Notes: generated from the letters alone by a model not told the origin. 64,000 nucleotides of DNA from Rutstroemia sp. NJR-2017a BVV2 (GCA_002946415.1 NJPS01000043.1:806001-870000), one strand, 5' to 3'. Positions 1 to 10,295 are shown, counted from the stretch's first letter. Program-made: numbers and translations.

Positions 1-378
1 AGCTGCTGCACCGGCGGCCGCAGCGCTTCCATCTCCAACTTTGATACTTTTGCCGTCCAGAATGTACTCCGAGTTGAGTTTTCCTGCCCCAAGTTCTAAT
101 GATCCCGTGTCTACTGATAGTGCAAAGTTTGTTCCGGACCGGCCCTGTACTAGCTTGCGTTTTGCAGCAAACGTATCTTCAAGGCTGCAAGCAGAGTTGG
201 AGAATTGGACCAGTGGTGTCTCAAACTCGGCTCCAATATCTGCGTCTCCAGTGACAGTAGGTCCATCATTGAACACAGACATCTCTATGTCCTCGAACAC
301 ATCTTGGCAATCAGTAGGGGCACGCGGAATAACAGCACCATTGACGGCAAGCAAAAGAAATATGAAGAAGAAAAGCAT
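1..378 (-). CDS. Secreted protein of unknown function, N-terminal part (cut by the left edge)
   Basis: A minus-strand frame is open from the ATG at 378-376 to the window edge (126 codons). Translation begins MLFFFIFLLLAVNGAVIPRA, a classic signal peptide with a likely cleavage around residue 14. The mature part has two cysteines (DCQDVF and SACSLED) and reaches an Ala/Gly-rich run (GSAAAAGAA) at the edge. An in-frame TGA lies five codons upstream of the ATG, so the start is firm. A TATATAAG box lies about 90 bp upstream. I recognise no family; the start resembles fungal cell-wall or secreted proteins with a later low-complexity tail, which is inference. The C-terminus and any introns lie outside the window. 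The plus-strand ORFs here are shadows. Confidence 0.6.
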   Translation of the reverse strand, partial: MLFFFIFLLLAVNGAVIPRAPTDCQDVFEDIEMSVFNDGPTVTGDADIGAEFETPLVQFSNSACSLEDTFAAKRKLVQGRSGTNFALSVDTGSLELGAGKLNSEYILDGKSIKVGDGSAAAAGAAA

Positions 379-465
379 GATAGGCTTGAATCACAGGTAA
401 TAAAAGAAGAGTAGATAGGATAATTTGTTATTATTGCTTCAAGTATAAACTTGGCATCTAAAAGG

Positions 466-473
466 CTTATATA
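466..473 (-). promoter_or_regulatory. TATA box of the left-edge secreted-protein gene
   Basis: TATATAAG on the minus strand, 88 bp upstream of the ATG at 378. The spacing suits a fungal TATA promoter with a short 5' leader. Confidence 0.4.
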
Positions 474-613
474 TGCAGTACCACGCACTCTAGGAAGTAT
501 AACATCTTCTATTTTATGAAGCTGAATTCCAGTCCCTGTGTATTTTCACTGATCTCACTATTCAGCTCATCGCGGCCGCACGACACTACCTCTATACTTC
601 GTACAAGCGAGTG

Positions 614-919
614 TCAGACCAGAAGAATAATCTTCAACCAAACCGTCCCCAGTATACGGCACAGCTGTCTAAGCATATGTGAGGGGTTCGTGATCGTGTT
701 GAAATGGAGGCGGAGGGCACCAATATATAGGCCAGGGTACATGTTACGATTGCTTGTCTTCTGAGTCACGTGGAAGTGGTCAGGATCTCGAATACTATAA
801 GCTGTCAGGCTTCTAGTATTATCGTAGGGTTTATCATTGATAACAGTCACACAGGAAATCGATCGTAATTGCAATAGTAAGTAAAGAAGTAGTAGTTGTC
901 GTTGAGCACGAAACTCCAT
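614..919 (-). CDS. Possible small secreted protein (101 aa)
   Basis: The ORF starts with a hydrophobic stretch (LLLLYLLLQLRSISCVTV, residues 10-27) that could be a signal peptide. It is preceded 22-29 bp upstream by a TATATAAG box at 941-948 on the same strand. The rest (101 residues, three Cys) resembles no family I know, and the C-terminal third could be intron or UTR read-through. The leader would be very short. I treat this as a candidate effector-like gene or a chance ORF; only transcript data can decide. Confidence 0.25.
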   Translation of the reverse strand: MEFRAQRQLLLLYLLLQLRSISCVTVINDKPYDNTRSLTAYSIRDPDHFHVTQKTSNRNMYPGLYIGALRLHFNTITNPSHMLRQLCRILGTVWLKIILLV

Positions 920-940
920 ATACTAAAGAAACATATTCTG

Positions 941-948
941 CTTATATA
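941..948 (-). promoter_or_regulatory. TATA-like box upstream of the 614-919 ORF
   Basis: TATATAAG on the minus strand, 22-29 bp before the ATG at 919. It has the same sequence as the box of the left-edge gene. Confidence 0.25.
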
Positions 949-969
949 TACCTTCGTTCTCTGAGAGCC

Positions 970-1040
970 CGAGGAGCACTCAGGATCCATCCGCTCCCAG
1001 AAGCCTTAGGAGCGCTCAGGATTCGTCCGCTCCTGGGGAT
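970..1040. repeat. Imperfect direct repeat, about 30-bp units
   Basis: Two units beginning GGAGCACTCAGGATCCATCC and GGAGCGCTCAGGATTCGTCC start about 37 bp apart, each ending in CCGCTCC(C/T). No coding context. They lie in the otherwise featureless stretch 949-1549, where I see nothing else. Confidence 0.4.
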
Positions 1041-1549
1041 CATGTGACTACCATTGCAAGGTTCTACTGTGATTGGCTTACTCCAACCACTGAGCCTAAG
1101 GTCCCCACGGTCACATATTTGTCACTTCGTAACAACAGGATGCGTCTCGCTACGCAGGGACAGACGTTAGCTATCCCGAAAATTACAATCGTATCGTCGC
1201 TGTCGTGTCTGATTGTAGAAAGCGCCAATTCATAAAATAATAGGACCCCTTGGTTTCTGAGCCTCACTATAATAATGAGAAGTTATGGCTAGTCTTGTGG
1301 CGGTCCTGGCGCTCTGGTTCATACGACGCCGCCACATAGGTTGGTTCTGATATCTGTTATTGGCGGACTTCGGCTGGACATCACACTGGTTTACAACGCT
1401 CCTTATCTGAAGGAACTAGAATATTCCAGATAATTGTCGAGCGTTGACAGAAAATATATAAATACCAAGTTCCCCAAGCCCCTCTCTATCAAAGTTATGA
1501 AAATAAATAGATACAAGGTATATCATTGCTATACAAGTTAACCAATGTC

Positions 1550-4478
1550 CTATCGTAAGCCAAGTTTTCGGAATAGTTGGAAGCGTTTTGACTTAGATGT
1601 AGTTTCTTTAGATCTCTTAGAATCATCAATAACTGCTAAGGCTTTGTCTCTTATATGGGCATCCAAAGTACCCAGTTTGTCTCGTAGTTTCTGAGACTGT
1701 GGATGGTCAGGTCCAACGACTTTCCTGTACCCAGCAAAAGCCTTTATATACATTATCCTAGCCTTAGGTATATCAGCTTGAGTTTCGAAGACAGAGCCAA
1801 GTCCCCACACTGTGTTCAATGCTGGGATGTAAGTAGTAATATTCTCTTCACCAACAGCCTTCTTATACCCAGCCAGCGCCCGCTCGTACATCGACTCGGC
1901 CGCCGCAAGCTTACCCTGGTTCGTGTAGAGGCGCCCGAGGTTGTTGACTGTATCGAGTGTCAATATATGCTCTGTGCCGAGCGCCTTCTCGTACCCAGCT
2001 AGCGCCCGCTCGTACATCGACTCGGCTGCTGCGAGCTTACCTTGGTTCGCGTAGAGGATCCCGAGATTATTAACTGTATCGAGTGTCGATATATGCTCTG
2101 CGCCGAGCGTCTTCTCCTTCCCAGCCAGTGCCTGCTCGTACATCGACTCGGCCGCCGCGAGCTTACCCTGGTCCGCGTAGAGGCTCCCGAGATTGTTGAC
2201 TGTGTTGAGTGTCGATATATGCTCTGCGCCGAGCGCCTTCTCGTACTCAGCCAGCGCCCGCTCGTACATCGGCTCGGCCGCCGCGAGCTTACCCTGGTCT
2301 GCGTAAAGGTAGCCTAAGTTGTAATAAGCCCATTCTATACCATCGTCGGTACCCAAACCGTTCAAAACGATATATGAGCACCTCGCTGCATGCGTAAGAA
2401 GTCTACGTTGTATTAACCATGGCTCATCATCTTCCTCCCTATGTGCATGTGCTCCCACGAACATCACAGCTAGCCCAGCTAGGTCGAAATCCCAATCTTG
2501 GTTCAGAATGTGAATTGTCCAGGAGTGAACACAAGCATGAATGCTGTACCCCTTTGACTCGATCGAGTCCACTGAAGACGTGGCTACCTCCACTAGCCCA
2601 TGGTTACTCAAGACCCGTATCGCATCGTGGAAGCTTAACTCATCGGCAGTGAGCTCTTGCACCCATTCTGGGTCTTCAGAGCTGCTATGCTGTAGAAGCT
2701 CAAACCAAAGATCCTGGTTATCAAAATATGCCCACAAGCGAAGCAGCTTTGCCGAGAGGGGGTTTCGCTGTTCAATATGGTCGAACGAGATCTGCCATGT
2801 AGAATGAAGTGTTCGGTCTTCGTAAGAGCCTAGTACAGGACTCTTTTCTTGGAGCTTCATCCATGACTCCTTATACAGCTGAAGATAATCAGCAAAACTT
2901 ATTGATACTTCATTTAAATATGCTCCAGCTGTAGCAAGCGCAAGTGGAAAACCATCTAACTCTTCAGCTAGCTTCCTAGCATCCGGATCTAGTATTTAAT
3001 TAGCACGAGCTATAATTAAGATTTGGTATGCTCATACCATTTGTTAATCCTTCTCGTCTTGACGTATTTGAAAGTATCATAAGACAATCCTCCATATTTT
3101 CCAGCTTTCGAAGTCGGATAGGATGCCCGAATCCGACTTGGGACGACCGTGTTGTGATAATAACTGAACCTTGATAAGATTCGGGGAGAAATTCATGGAT
3201 ATTCACTGCAGCGGGATGTGCATTGCTTGCTACTTTCGGATTATCGTAATTATCGTATACTATCAACCATCGTGTATTATTAGGCAGACTTAGCCAAGTC
3301 TTGACAGCGTCTACCACCTCATCCAGATTTCCATTCGTATCTATATTACTTAGTCGACTAGCCAAGGGGTGGTCCTGTAGTATTTGCTTTGCTACCTTGA
3401 CGAAACTCTGCTTCAGAGAATCCTTATCCTTAATGTTCAGCCAGAATATTGCCGAGTAATTGTCTTTGTACCGCTTCGTATATGCAATACTAAGTTGTGT
3501 CTTGCCGATTCCGCCTAGACCCTCCAAGGTAACAGTCCGACGGGAGCCGTCGCCTTGGAGGATCTTGTGTATTTTCGAGAGCTCATCTTCCCTAGCCACG
3601 AAGTATTCGATATCGGAAACATTAAGGAGGCTAAAGGTAACTGAGAAGTCCTTGCGCTTGTACCCTGATCTAGTTAGCAGCTCCATATTGCTGGCGTGCT
3701 TTTATTTTCGGCAAGCGCTTATGATAGAAGAGAAAGATATACCTTTGGAAGTCTTTTCAATCTCTTCTCGGAGTCGCTGCATCGCCTTATCCTTCCCCTC
3801 GCCATAGATAAGTGGCATATTGACGTCAAAAATGCCTAATAGCGAGTATGCTTTGTCTTCCTGGCGAAAAGTCTCCCGACTTGCTGCCCAAGATATTCGC
3901 TCAACAACGCTGAAATCAGAAAAGTCCCCTCGAAGAGCCTTGGCCGGAATTCCTGTTATCTCGCAGATATACCATTCTAAGGAGGCCTTATTGCCTAGCC
4001 GCCTCCTCTCTTTGGAGAAAAATTCGACTGATACTGGCGCAATAAGCTCTTGCAGGGTCCAGCCTCGTGTAAACCATTCGCTCTTCCGAAATGACGATTC
4101 CCAGAGCTTGCTGAACTCGTCGGCCGAACTGTTTCGAGCCCATGAAACATCTGGCATATAAACATAGCACCTGGTCGCATGCTGGTACCAGCGAAACATC
4201 GAGTTAATAGCTTCCTGGAGCTCGACGGCATTGGTTTTATCGATACAGCAGGTGTCTACCCAAAAGTATTGTAAACCATCACGCTTAGCTTGTTCTCCGC
4301 AGAACTGTATCTTGCTATAGCCAGCCTTGCCTTTACTTGTGCCGTCTGTCAGATCCTTGAATGTGACCTCCTCCACTCCCCATCTGTGCGAAAGTATAGC
4401 ATACTTCTCGGGTATGTCGCCTTCAAAGAACTCGGTTAGGCTGAAATCGCCATCGTTGTTGTACTGTAACAGACGCAT
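1550..4478 (-). CDS. HET-NB-ARC-TPR NLR-like protein (933 aa, 3 exons)
   Basis: Exons 4478-3743, 3664-3038 and 2988-1550. Intron 1 (78 nt) has branch GCTAAC and acceptor ATCAG; intron 2 is 49 nt. An N-terminal HET domain spans residues about 22-160 (YAILSHRWG, WVDTCCIDK, WFTRGWTLQELIAP). NB-ARC follows at about 265-480, with Walker A GLGGIGKT (294-301) and Walker B LIVYDN (about 379). Then comes a helical region with LDGFPLALATAGAYL, and TPR units at about 680-860 of type YADQGKLAAAE..YERALA.YEKALG. HET domains trigger incompatibility cell death in fungi; NB-ARC plus repeats act as NLR switch and sensor. The start MRLLQYN is the usual HET start; an upstream in-frame Met at 4640 exists but is less likely. 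All key motifs are intact. It lies beside relic mobile-element DNA. Partner and ligand are unknown. Confidence 0.88.
1876..2379. repeat. 126-bp tandem repeats coding for TPR units
   Basis: The segment containing CGCTCGTACATCG recurs at 1876, 2002, 2128 and 2254, exactly 126 bp (42 codons) apart. The copies are near-identical and GC-richer than the surrounding gene. They code for the regular TPRs of the NLR. Repeats beyond this block (toward 1700) are much more diverged. Confidence 0.85.
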
Positions 4479-5708
4479 TAATTGACTAGGTTCGAGGATC
4501 ACAGGAGGAAGGGTTCTCAGTAGCTGTTGAACCGTTGAAATAGTATAGATATGGAGTGAGGTGAAGGTTGGAGAAGACGTCGCGTTGAGGCTGGTGGTGC
4601 ACTCAGCTGAGCGGCAGCCTCGCGGCAATAATATCGCCAAGCATCACCACAGCTCGGAAGACTTGCCAATCGCACGGGCTTACCGCATAAGCTGGGAGGT
4701 CATAGGAGACAGGATAGGATATGCGATGCCACCCCTTGGTGAAGCATGATGTGTTCATGTCACTGAAGGAAGAGTTAAAGGACATGCACAGTAAATGACA
4801 GAAAAGAAAGCAGCGATTTGGTGTCCCAGCTTTAACATCTGATATAATTGAATTATCTAGCCTTAAATCTAGGGCTCCAAGTTAATTCTTCAATACCTGT
4901 GAGAGGCTACGTTCAAGAAGCTTGGAAACATAGATTCAGATTAACTAGTAGACGATTCTATGAAGAGAGAAAAGTATTCTATATATGTACGTTGGCTCTT
5001 ATAAATTATCCACCTAGTAAAGTCACCAAGTAGTAGCTGATATAGTGGGGTAGTGGGGCAAGGCCCCCACCTACCCACTGATCAATATAAGAGATTTTTT
5101 GGCATGTAGAGCCTGTAGAGCCTGAGGCAACAGGCCAAAGGAGCACTTATATAAGGCGTTTTTCCCACTGTAGATAGCCCAGTAGAACAGTTGAATCAAG
5201 CACAAGTAACCATTACTTATTAAGTCCATTTCAAGCCTACAGGCACTATCCTACGTATCAACCTGCTGTACCCTTAACACTGTTTCCTCTATCAATTCTT
5301 TCTTTCTTCCTATTTTGTGTCTAGAAGAAGATATCGTAGCACTACCTATACCGACCTCAAAGTAAGTCATATAATTCCCTAGCCTTCCTCCGAGATTCGC
5401 AGAGTAACCTTATATCTGGGCTCCTTCCAATGCACTTGGTAAATATCTGGTTTTCAAAAATACAAATCGAGAAAACGAATTCCTATTAAACTTTAAATCA
5501 ACTTATAAATATTAAATGAAATTAAATATAAATAGAAGATGAACTTCTATCTAATTAAATGTAATAAATCTACCTGCCTTTTCTGAACCAAAAAATGCGG
5601 AACTATCGAAAATCAGAACTAGGAAATTTTACTTCGTTGGAGAAGCAAGAGATATCTCGAATAGATGGTCGGATCGTCAAGTCTTGAGGGAGCTGAAGGA
5701 GATAATGC
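4479..5708. other. Gene-free AT-rich stretch, possible element remnant
   Basis: No supported gene. It holds the NLR 5' side, a TATATAAG box at 5148-5155 inside a segment (about 5105-5280) reminiscent of an LTR (TGTAGAGCC start, a TATA box, ending CCCTTAACA), a pyrimidine-rich run at 5280-5330, and a very AT-rich run at 5450-5580. I could not find target-site duplications, so the LTR idea is only a suggestion. Confidence 0.3.
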
Positions 5709-6151
5709 GTGGTAACAACTACTCATAGTACTTTATCGCTAAGAATCTTCGAGAGATTCATAACAGAGGACTTTCTTGCATTGGAGCATTTCGAGCCAAG
5801 CAATATTTTGTACGAGTGGAATATCCTCTGTGACGAGAAAGTCTCATGGAAATTTCATCGCCGCCCGTCATTTCTCAATTATAGGTTGAACCGTATATGC
5901 TTAAGGAATTTGAAAATTATACCATCACAGGCAGGCCTAGGTATCGAAGGCAAGTAAACGCTCAGATATACAACAGACCAATTCCCTCTAGATAACTTAC
6001 TGAAGAATGATTATATGGGGACACTTGTGGTGAAAGGTAACTTCGATGAGCACAACATGGTTTATCCCAAGTCAGCCCTCACTCTAGGGTCTCCAATTAT
6101 GATGGATAAGTTGATAACGGGGGGATCGGTGAGGTGGAAGACACAGAAATG
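5709..6151 (+). pseudogene. Relic reading frame, unknown protein
   Basis: A plus frame runs 5709-6151 with one internal TAA (5955-5957). After the stop it continues with coding-like sequence (TTDQFPLDNLLKNDYMGTLV, then VYPKSALTLGSPIMMDKL) to a TGA at 6149. The residue mix looks protein-like rather than random, but I recognise no family. It is probably a remnant of a mobile-element or accessory gene in decayed DNA. Confidence 0.25.
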
Positions 6152-6505
6152 AACTAGAGATTAGGATATTTCTACCACGAAGGTCCTGAGTTCCGGATTG
6201 ATTATATTCATGAGATGATTGAATATTAAAGTAGTATATAGGGAAGTGCTTAAATAGATTGCAATATTCTATCCCTGTAAAGTACTCAATGACTCCTGAC
6301 TAGTCGAAAGAACTCCAATACGCCTGTTATACATGTTTCAGTTTTGTAGTCCTTATCTATGTAGCCTAAACTCAACATGGTGGTAATATCGTTCGTGCTG
6401 GAGTCGAGGAATACAAGGGAAGTGTTTTAGGAAGGGGGTCTCTCGGGCTAGTCGTAGGAGAAGAGGTGGACGAAAGATAAGGTGACAAGAGGGGAGAGCT
6501 TGGCA

Positions 6506-7381
6506 TCAGATGGAATTGATGTGTTTATCATATATTCTCTCTTCCACCCATTTGCGTAGGACTGCACTAAAAAGTATCCTCGTTCGGGGCAGAAGTATGA
6601 TACTTACACGGCGGCCAAGACCGCCGACTTCGGGGCTGTAAAGTTTACCTCGATTTGTGCACTGAAAGGATAGCTTCCCCGAATATAGCCAACAACTTAG
6701 GGACCAAGATTCTGATAAATGATCCCTTACTCTACCGTAGGTTTTGTGGATAGTAGGTCTATGCTGGGGCATAGCTTTGAAGTTGATCCACATGTAGAAA
6801 GTAAAGGATCGATTATTAGACTCATTCATGGATTCGTGTATATCCACGATCAGAGGTGCAAGATTTCTCGGTAGCCAACGCCCGCTGCGCCAGTACTCGC
6901 GATCATTTATGAACATCAAATTAGCTTCGAAACTATCTGCGATTATATTTCTGTTGGAATGCTAATCCCCGTGTCTAGTGGGCCACAGGTATTCCTCCAA
7001 TATGGTATAGATATCGGTGACAGCCCCTAGGACTGCTTCATCGTTATCTCGGAAGGCTCTAATGTATATAATAAGAATGTTAAATTTGGGATAGGACGAC
7101 TTGGATGCAGAAGCGGGTATGTAAAGCATATCGTTGAGGTGTATAAGATCTTTTCCTGCAAGTATAACCGTATAACCAAGAGCATTCACTCTCTCAATCT
7201 ATTTTAAATTCAAGCCTAGAAGTGCATAAACGTTCGAATATCTAACCGACTCTTTAACCGATACCAAATGTCTTCCTCCAAGAGCCATACGAAGGAGGGA
7301 CGTCTCGGTGGGGCCCATGTTATTCGTGAAGGAACTTAGCCGCCCACGAACCCTGAGCACTACAATCATGTTGCCTGGCAC
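6506..7381 (-). pseudogene. Relic reading frame broken by two TAG codons, unknown protein
   Basis: One minus-strand frame of about 292 codons is interrupted only by TAG at 7201-7199 and TAG at 6964-6962; all three pieces are in the same frame. Pieces include MGPTETSLLRMALGG, NALGYTVILAGKDLIHLNDM and NDREYWRSGRWLPRNLAPLI. No ATG start is certain (the first listed start is GTG). I do not recognise the protein. TAG-only interruption fits C-to-T change at CAG codons, as in RIP, but this is inference from two sites. Confidence 0.3.
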
Positions 7382-7394
7382 GTCTGGTCGACCG

Positions 7395-7458
7395 TGTATA
7401 CAGTCAAGGTTTGATACGGTAGACTGTATAGACAGACAAGGATTGATACGGAGAGACC
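7395..7458. repeat. Imperfect direct repeat, about 30-bp units
   Basis: Two neighbouring units (7395-7423 and 7427-7458), each of the form GTATA.ACAG.CAAGG.TTGATACGG followed by (A/G)GAC. They lie in gene-free DNA. Confidence 0.4.
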
Positions 7459-7539
7459 ATGAATTGAGAAGGTTTTCTGCCGGTTTTTCAATACCGGTAA
7501 ATAGTAACTATTTTGAATCCCGACATTCTATATACACTG

Positions 7540-7597
7540 AGCAGTAATCTCAAAACGCAAAATAGAAAAGCAGCAATCTCAAAACGCAAAATGGAAA
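7540..7597. repeat. 29-bp tandem duplication
   Basis: Units 7540-7568 and 7569-7597 match at 27 of 29 positions (core AATCTCAAAACGCAAAAT). The duplication looks recent and lies about 500 bp upstream of the recombinase relic. The rest of 7600-8050 holds nothing I can support. Confidence 0.7.
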
Positions 7598-8120
7598 AGC
7601 AATTACTTTCTTCACACGCTCTTCTGCTGAGCTAGCCGGGCAGGCTTTGTTCGATGAAGGCGGGTGCGTTATTTGATAATACATATATTAAATCATTGTA
7701 TGCTGCTCACTACGAATCAAATTCTTTTCAAAATTATCTACATCGCAACTTAGTGACTTACTCATCTTCCTAAGTAAAACATCTACCATCGGAATTCAGC
7801 TAAGTCGTCGAATTCAAAGCAGATACTGGTTGAATTGAGACGCAGATCCTTCACGTTCTTTGGGACAATCATAATGCAAATAATCTTTTTATTCCCAGTC
7901 CTGGTATGGACCGCTCACTTGAGAGACATGGAAGTCCCAGAACTCAACGTGAGCTCTCAGAGATGCACCCATAGGTAGATCGCGGGAAGGAGTTTAAGCT
8001 AAGGTATCTTTCTTTTTGGTTACCATCTCCCAACTTCGTACTCTAACTATTGTCTAGAATCAATTCCAACATTCAGAGAAGAGTTCCCTTCGGTCGACCT
8101 GGGAATGTCCAAATCTGTTT

Positions 8121-9269
8121 ATGACATTGAAGCTCGGAAATAGAAGCCGAAGAGTCTGGGGATTGTGGCACCAATCGGACAACAACCTGAAGACATACTT
8201 GGAGCTTTCAGAGCTCCCACAGCCCATAGAATATAAGGTAAGCTTTGCCTATCTATCACGGTATTTATGGTATACTAATAAAAGCTGGCTTGCCAACACC
8301 AGATCCATTGAAATTGCTGAACAGTATGCAGCAGCATGGTCATTGGGATATCTCTGTGGTATCAGACCCGGCTCTCTTGCCACGAGCCCCACCAATAAAG
8401 GGTCTCTGCTATGGAGAGATATAACGTTCACCCGAGAGTTGAATACGAAAGGCAATTAGGATGGCGGTTTTTTGATGCACATTACATTCCGACATCTGAA
8501 AACATCTGCAACAGGAAGCATGGAGGATGAGTCTCGAGCTCTGAGGGCATCGTTAACAACACCAAAATCCAAGCCAGAGCTATCTTTACCTCACAGGATG
8601 CTTGTTATCCTGATTCGGAGACGTTACCTTGCACAGCATGGAACAGTTGAGTCACTGATGACAGGCGCCGAATACACTATCACCATTAAGGAAGAGGCTT
8701 TAGACAAGCTTGTTTTTCTTGCCGCAAGCGAGAGAGGGTTAAGACTTACGGAAAAGTCTGCGTCGATGAGATCTTTTACAGATTATATACGATTGCGTGT
8801 GCAGTGGCTTGGCTATCCTTCAGGAAGGACCTTTTATTCATGGCGTAGGAAATTTGGGACCCAGATCGATCGAGCTGTTGACGTCGATAAAGCTAGACAA
8901 GCCATGAATCACTGTCCTATGTCTCGCGTCTATGAACAATACTACGACTAGGGACTATACGATGTGAATCAGGTGAATATGTTGATTGATGGTGAAGATG
9001 GTCGCCACAAACGTGTGCTTGAACAATCTATATCGGCTCGAGATAAGGCGATCGAAAAGTTTGTCAATGGCCATGAGGAAGTCCACAACACTGTGTCTAT
9101 GGGGGACTTGGCAACTGCAACTCTCGCGAAACGACGACTGAGGAGATATGCTATGGCAGCCATGCTGGCTGAAGAGCGTCGCCTCCAAAGTCAAGATCTC
9201 ACAGTTTCGGAGATCAAAGATCGCATTCTGGAACTCGCGCAACCGTCAATGTTCAACAGTAGGATGTGA
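8121..9269 (+). pseudogene. Broken DUF3435-type tyrosine recombinase (Starship captain-like / Crypton-related)
   Basis: One plus-strand frame from ATG 8121 to 9269 is interrupted only by TAG at 8457-8459 and TAG at 8949-8951. It shows the family pattern: an Arg box in GYLCGIRPGSL (8343-8375) with the following LLWRDI; FRHLKT; the second box FYSWRRKFGTQ (8832-8864); then NH (about 8906) and the tyrosine-bearing VYEQYYD (8928-8948). Beyond the second stop the frame continues as a basic, helical C-terminal tail. DUF3435 (PF11917) proteins are site-specific tyrosine recombinases that mobilise Starship elements. The N-terminal part is missing or shifted; the sequence EEFPSVDLGMSKSVYDIEAR in another frame just upstream (about 8073-8130) may belong to it. 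Stops in CAG-like contexts suggest RIP-type decay. It is non-functional as read. Confidence 0.6.
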
Positions 9270-10147
9270 AATGGGTACCCGTAAGGACACATTGAGCACC
9301 TCAAACCCACCCAGAACCCACCTAACAACCCAATTATGGAAGGCACGGCCAATGGGTAGCCAATACCCTCTTCAACACGCCCAATCGGTACCCATTGGTC
9401 CTCATAACTCAACCATGCCCCAACGCGGCAGGTACCCACCCAACCTATTTAGCAGATTGATTCTTGAGAAAGCTTTCGAGTACACAGCACGAAAGAATTG
9501 GATTTGTTGGAAGAGGAAGAGAAGACAGTGAGACTGCCGAAGACTTTCGCGATGCAGAAGCAGAGATTGGTGGCGGTGCTCCACTGGCTCAGGGAGTCGC
9601 CATTAGGCTTCCGCTTCCTAGATTCTGAAGTTTTGTTTCTACTTTCTGGGAACAATGAGTCGTCGTACCATCCATCTTCTCGCTTACTTCTTCCTTTGTT
9701 CTGCACCATAGTCTTCTGCTGCACCAGCTTAATGTGTCCACAGCCTCCTCCACTCCTTGAAAGTCTTTCCACAGCCATACCCTTTTCACGGCCATACTCG
9801 CGTTGGTAATACATTCCTTTCCCTTTGAGACTGTGCCACCGGGTACTTGTGACGACTCTTCATCTCTCCGTATGGTGTGTGCCCCGGGCTGTCCAGCTGT
9901 CTTCGAAGTGTCGTCGTATCATGGTGGATGGTATTTTCCAGCTCCTCTGTTCCGAACGTGTTATTGACGCATCTGGAGCAGATGAAATGTTTTTGTGGTT
10001 TATGTGTCGTTACTATGGTTGAGAATGAGGGCCATCGATGTGACGATCCAGTCGCGGTTGCCAACCACGTTCAGCCAGACCCCCTTCTGGAATCTCTATA
10101 TATCTAATAGGAAATCGCCGAGCACGGCATCAGCGAGTGAAGGTGAT
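9270..10147. other. Gene-free stretch with repeated GGTACC-type motifs
   Basis: Several copies of the motif CAATGG(G)TA / TACCCATTGG in both orientations occur at 9270-9440 (for example 9345-9365 and 9385-9405) and again at 10190-10340. ORFs in 9450-10070 occur on both strands with no family resemblance and no coding bias that I can judge. Likely 3' flank or remnant of the element carrying the recombinase relic. Confidence 0.3.
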
Positions 10148-10295
10148 AGAACCATGTGGAGTCATTGATTAAAGGCTTCCCAGACATTGTGCGCAGCGTA
10201 CCCAATGGTCCAATGGAAGTGTACAGAACCACGCGGGTCATTGATCGAAGGTGTCCCGGACATTGTGTGTAGGCTGCGAACCTACCCATGGCCCC
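10148..10295. repeat. Tandem duplication, about 76-bp units
   Basis: Unit A 10148-10223 and unit B 10224-10295 share AGAACCA, then (G)TCATTGAT, AAGG, then TTCCCAGACATTGTG or GTCCCGGACATTGTG, then TACCCA..GG. Divergence is moderate. No gene. Confidence 0.6.

Noticed and set aside
3000..3686. A separate 228-aa NB-ARC gene starting at ATG 3686
   Set aside because: That ATG lies inside an intron with a perfect GCTAAC branch site and acceptor at 3665. The NB-ARC frame is joined to the HET frame at 3743 and, through a second intron, to the TPR frame at 2988.
5105..5280. A solo LTR
   Set aside because: TATA box and TG..CA-like ends are suggestive, but no target-site duplication and no second copy in the window could be found.
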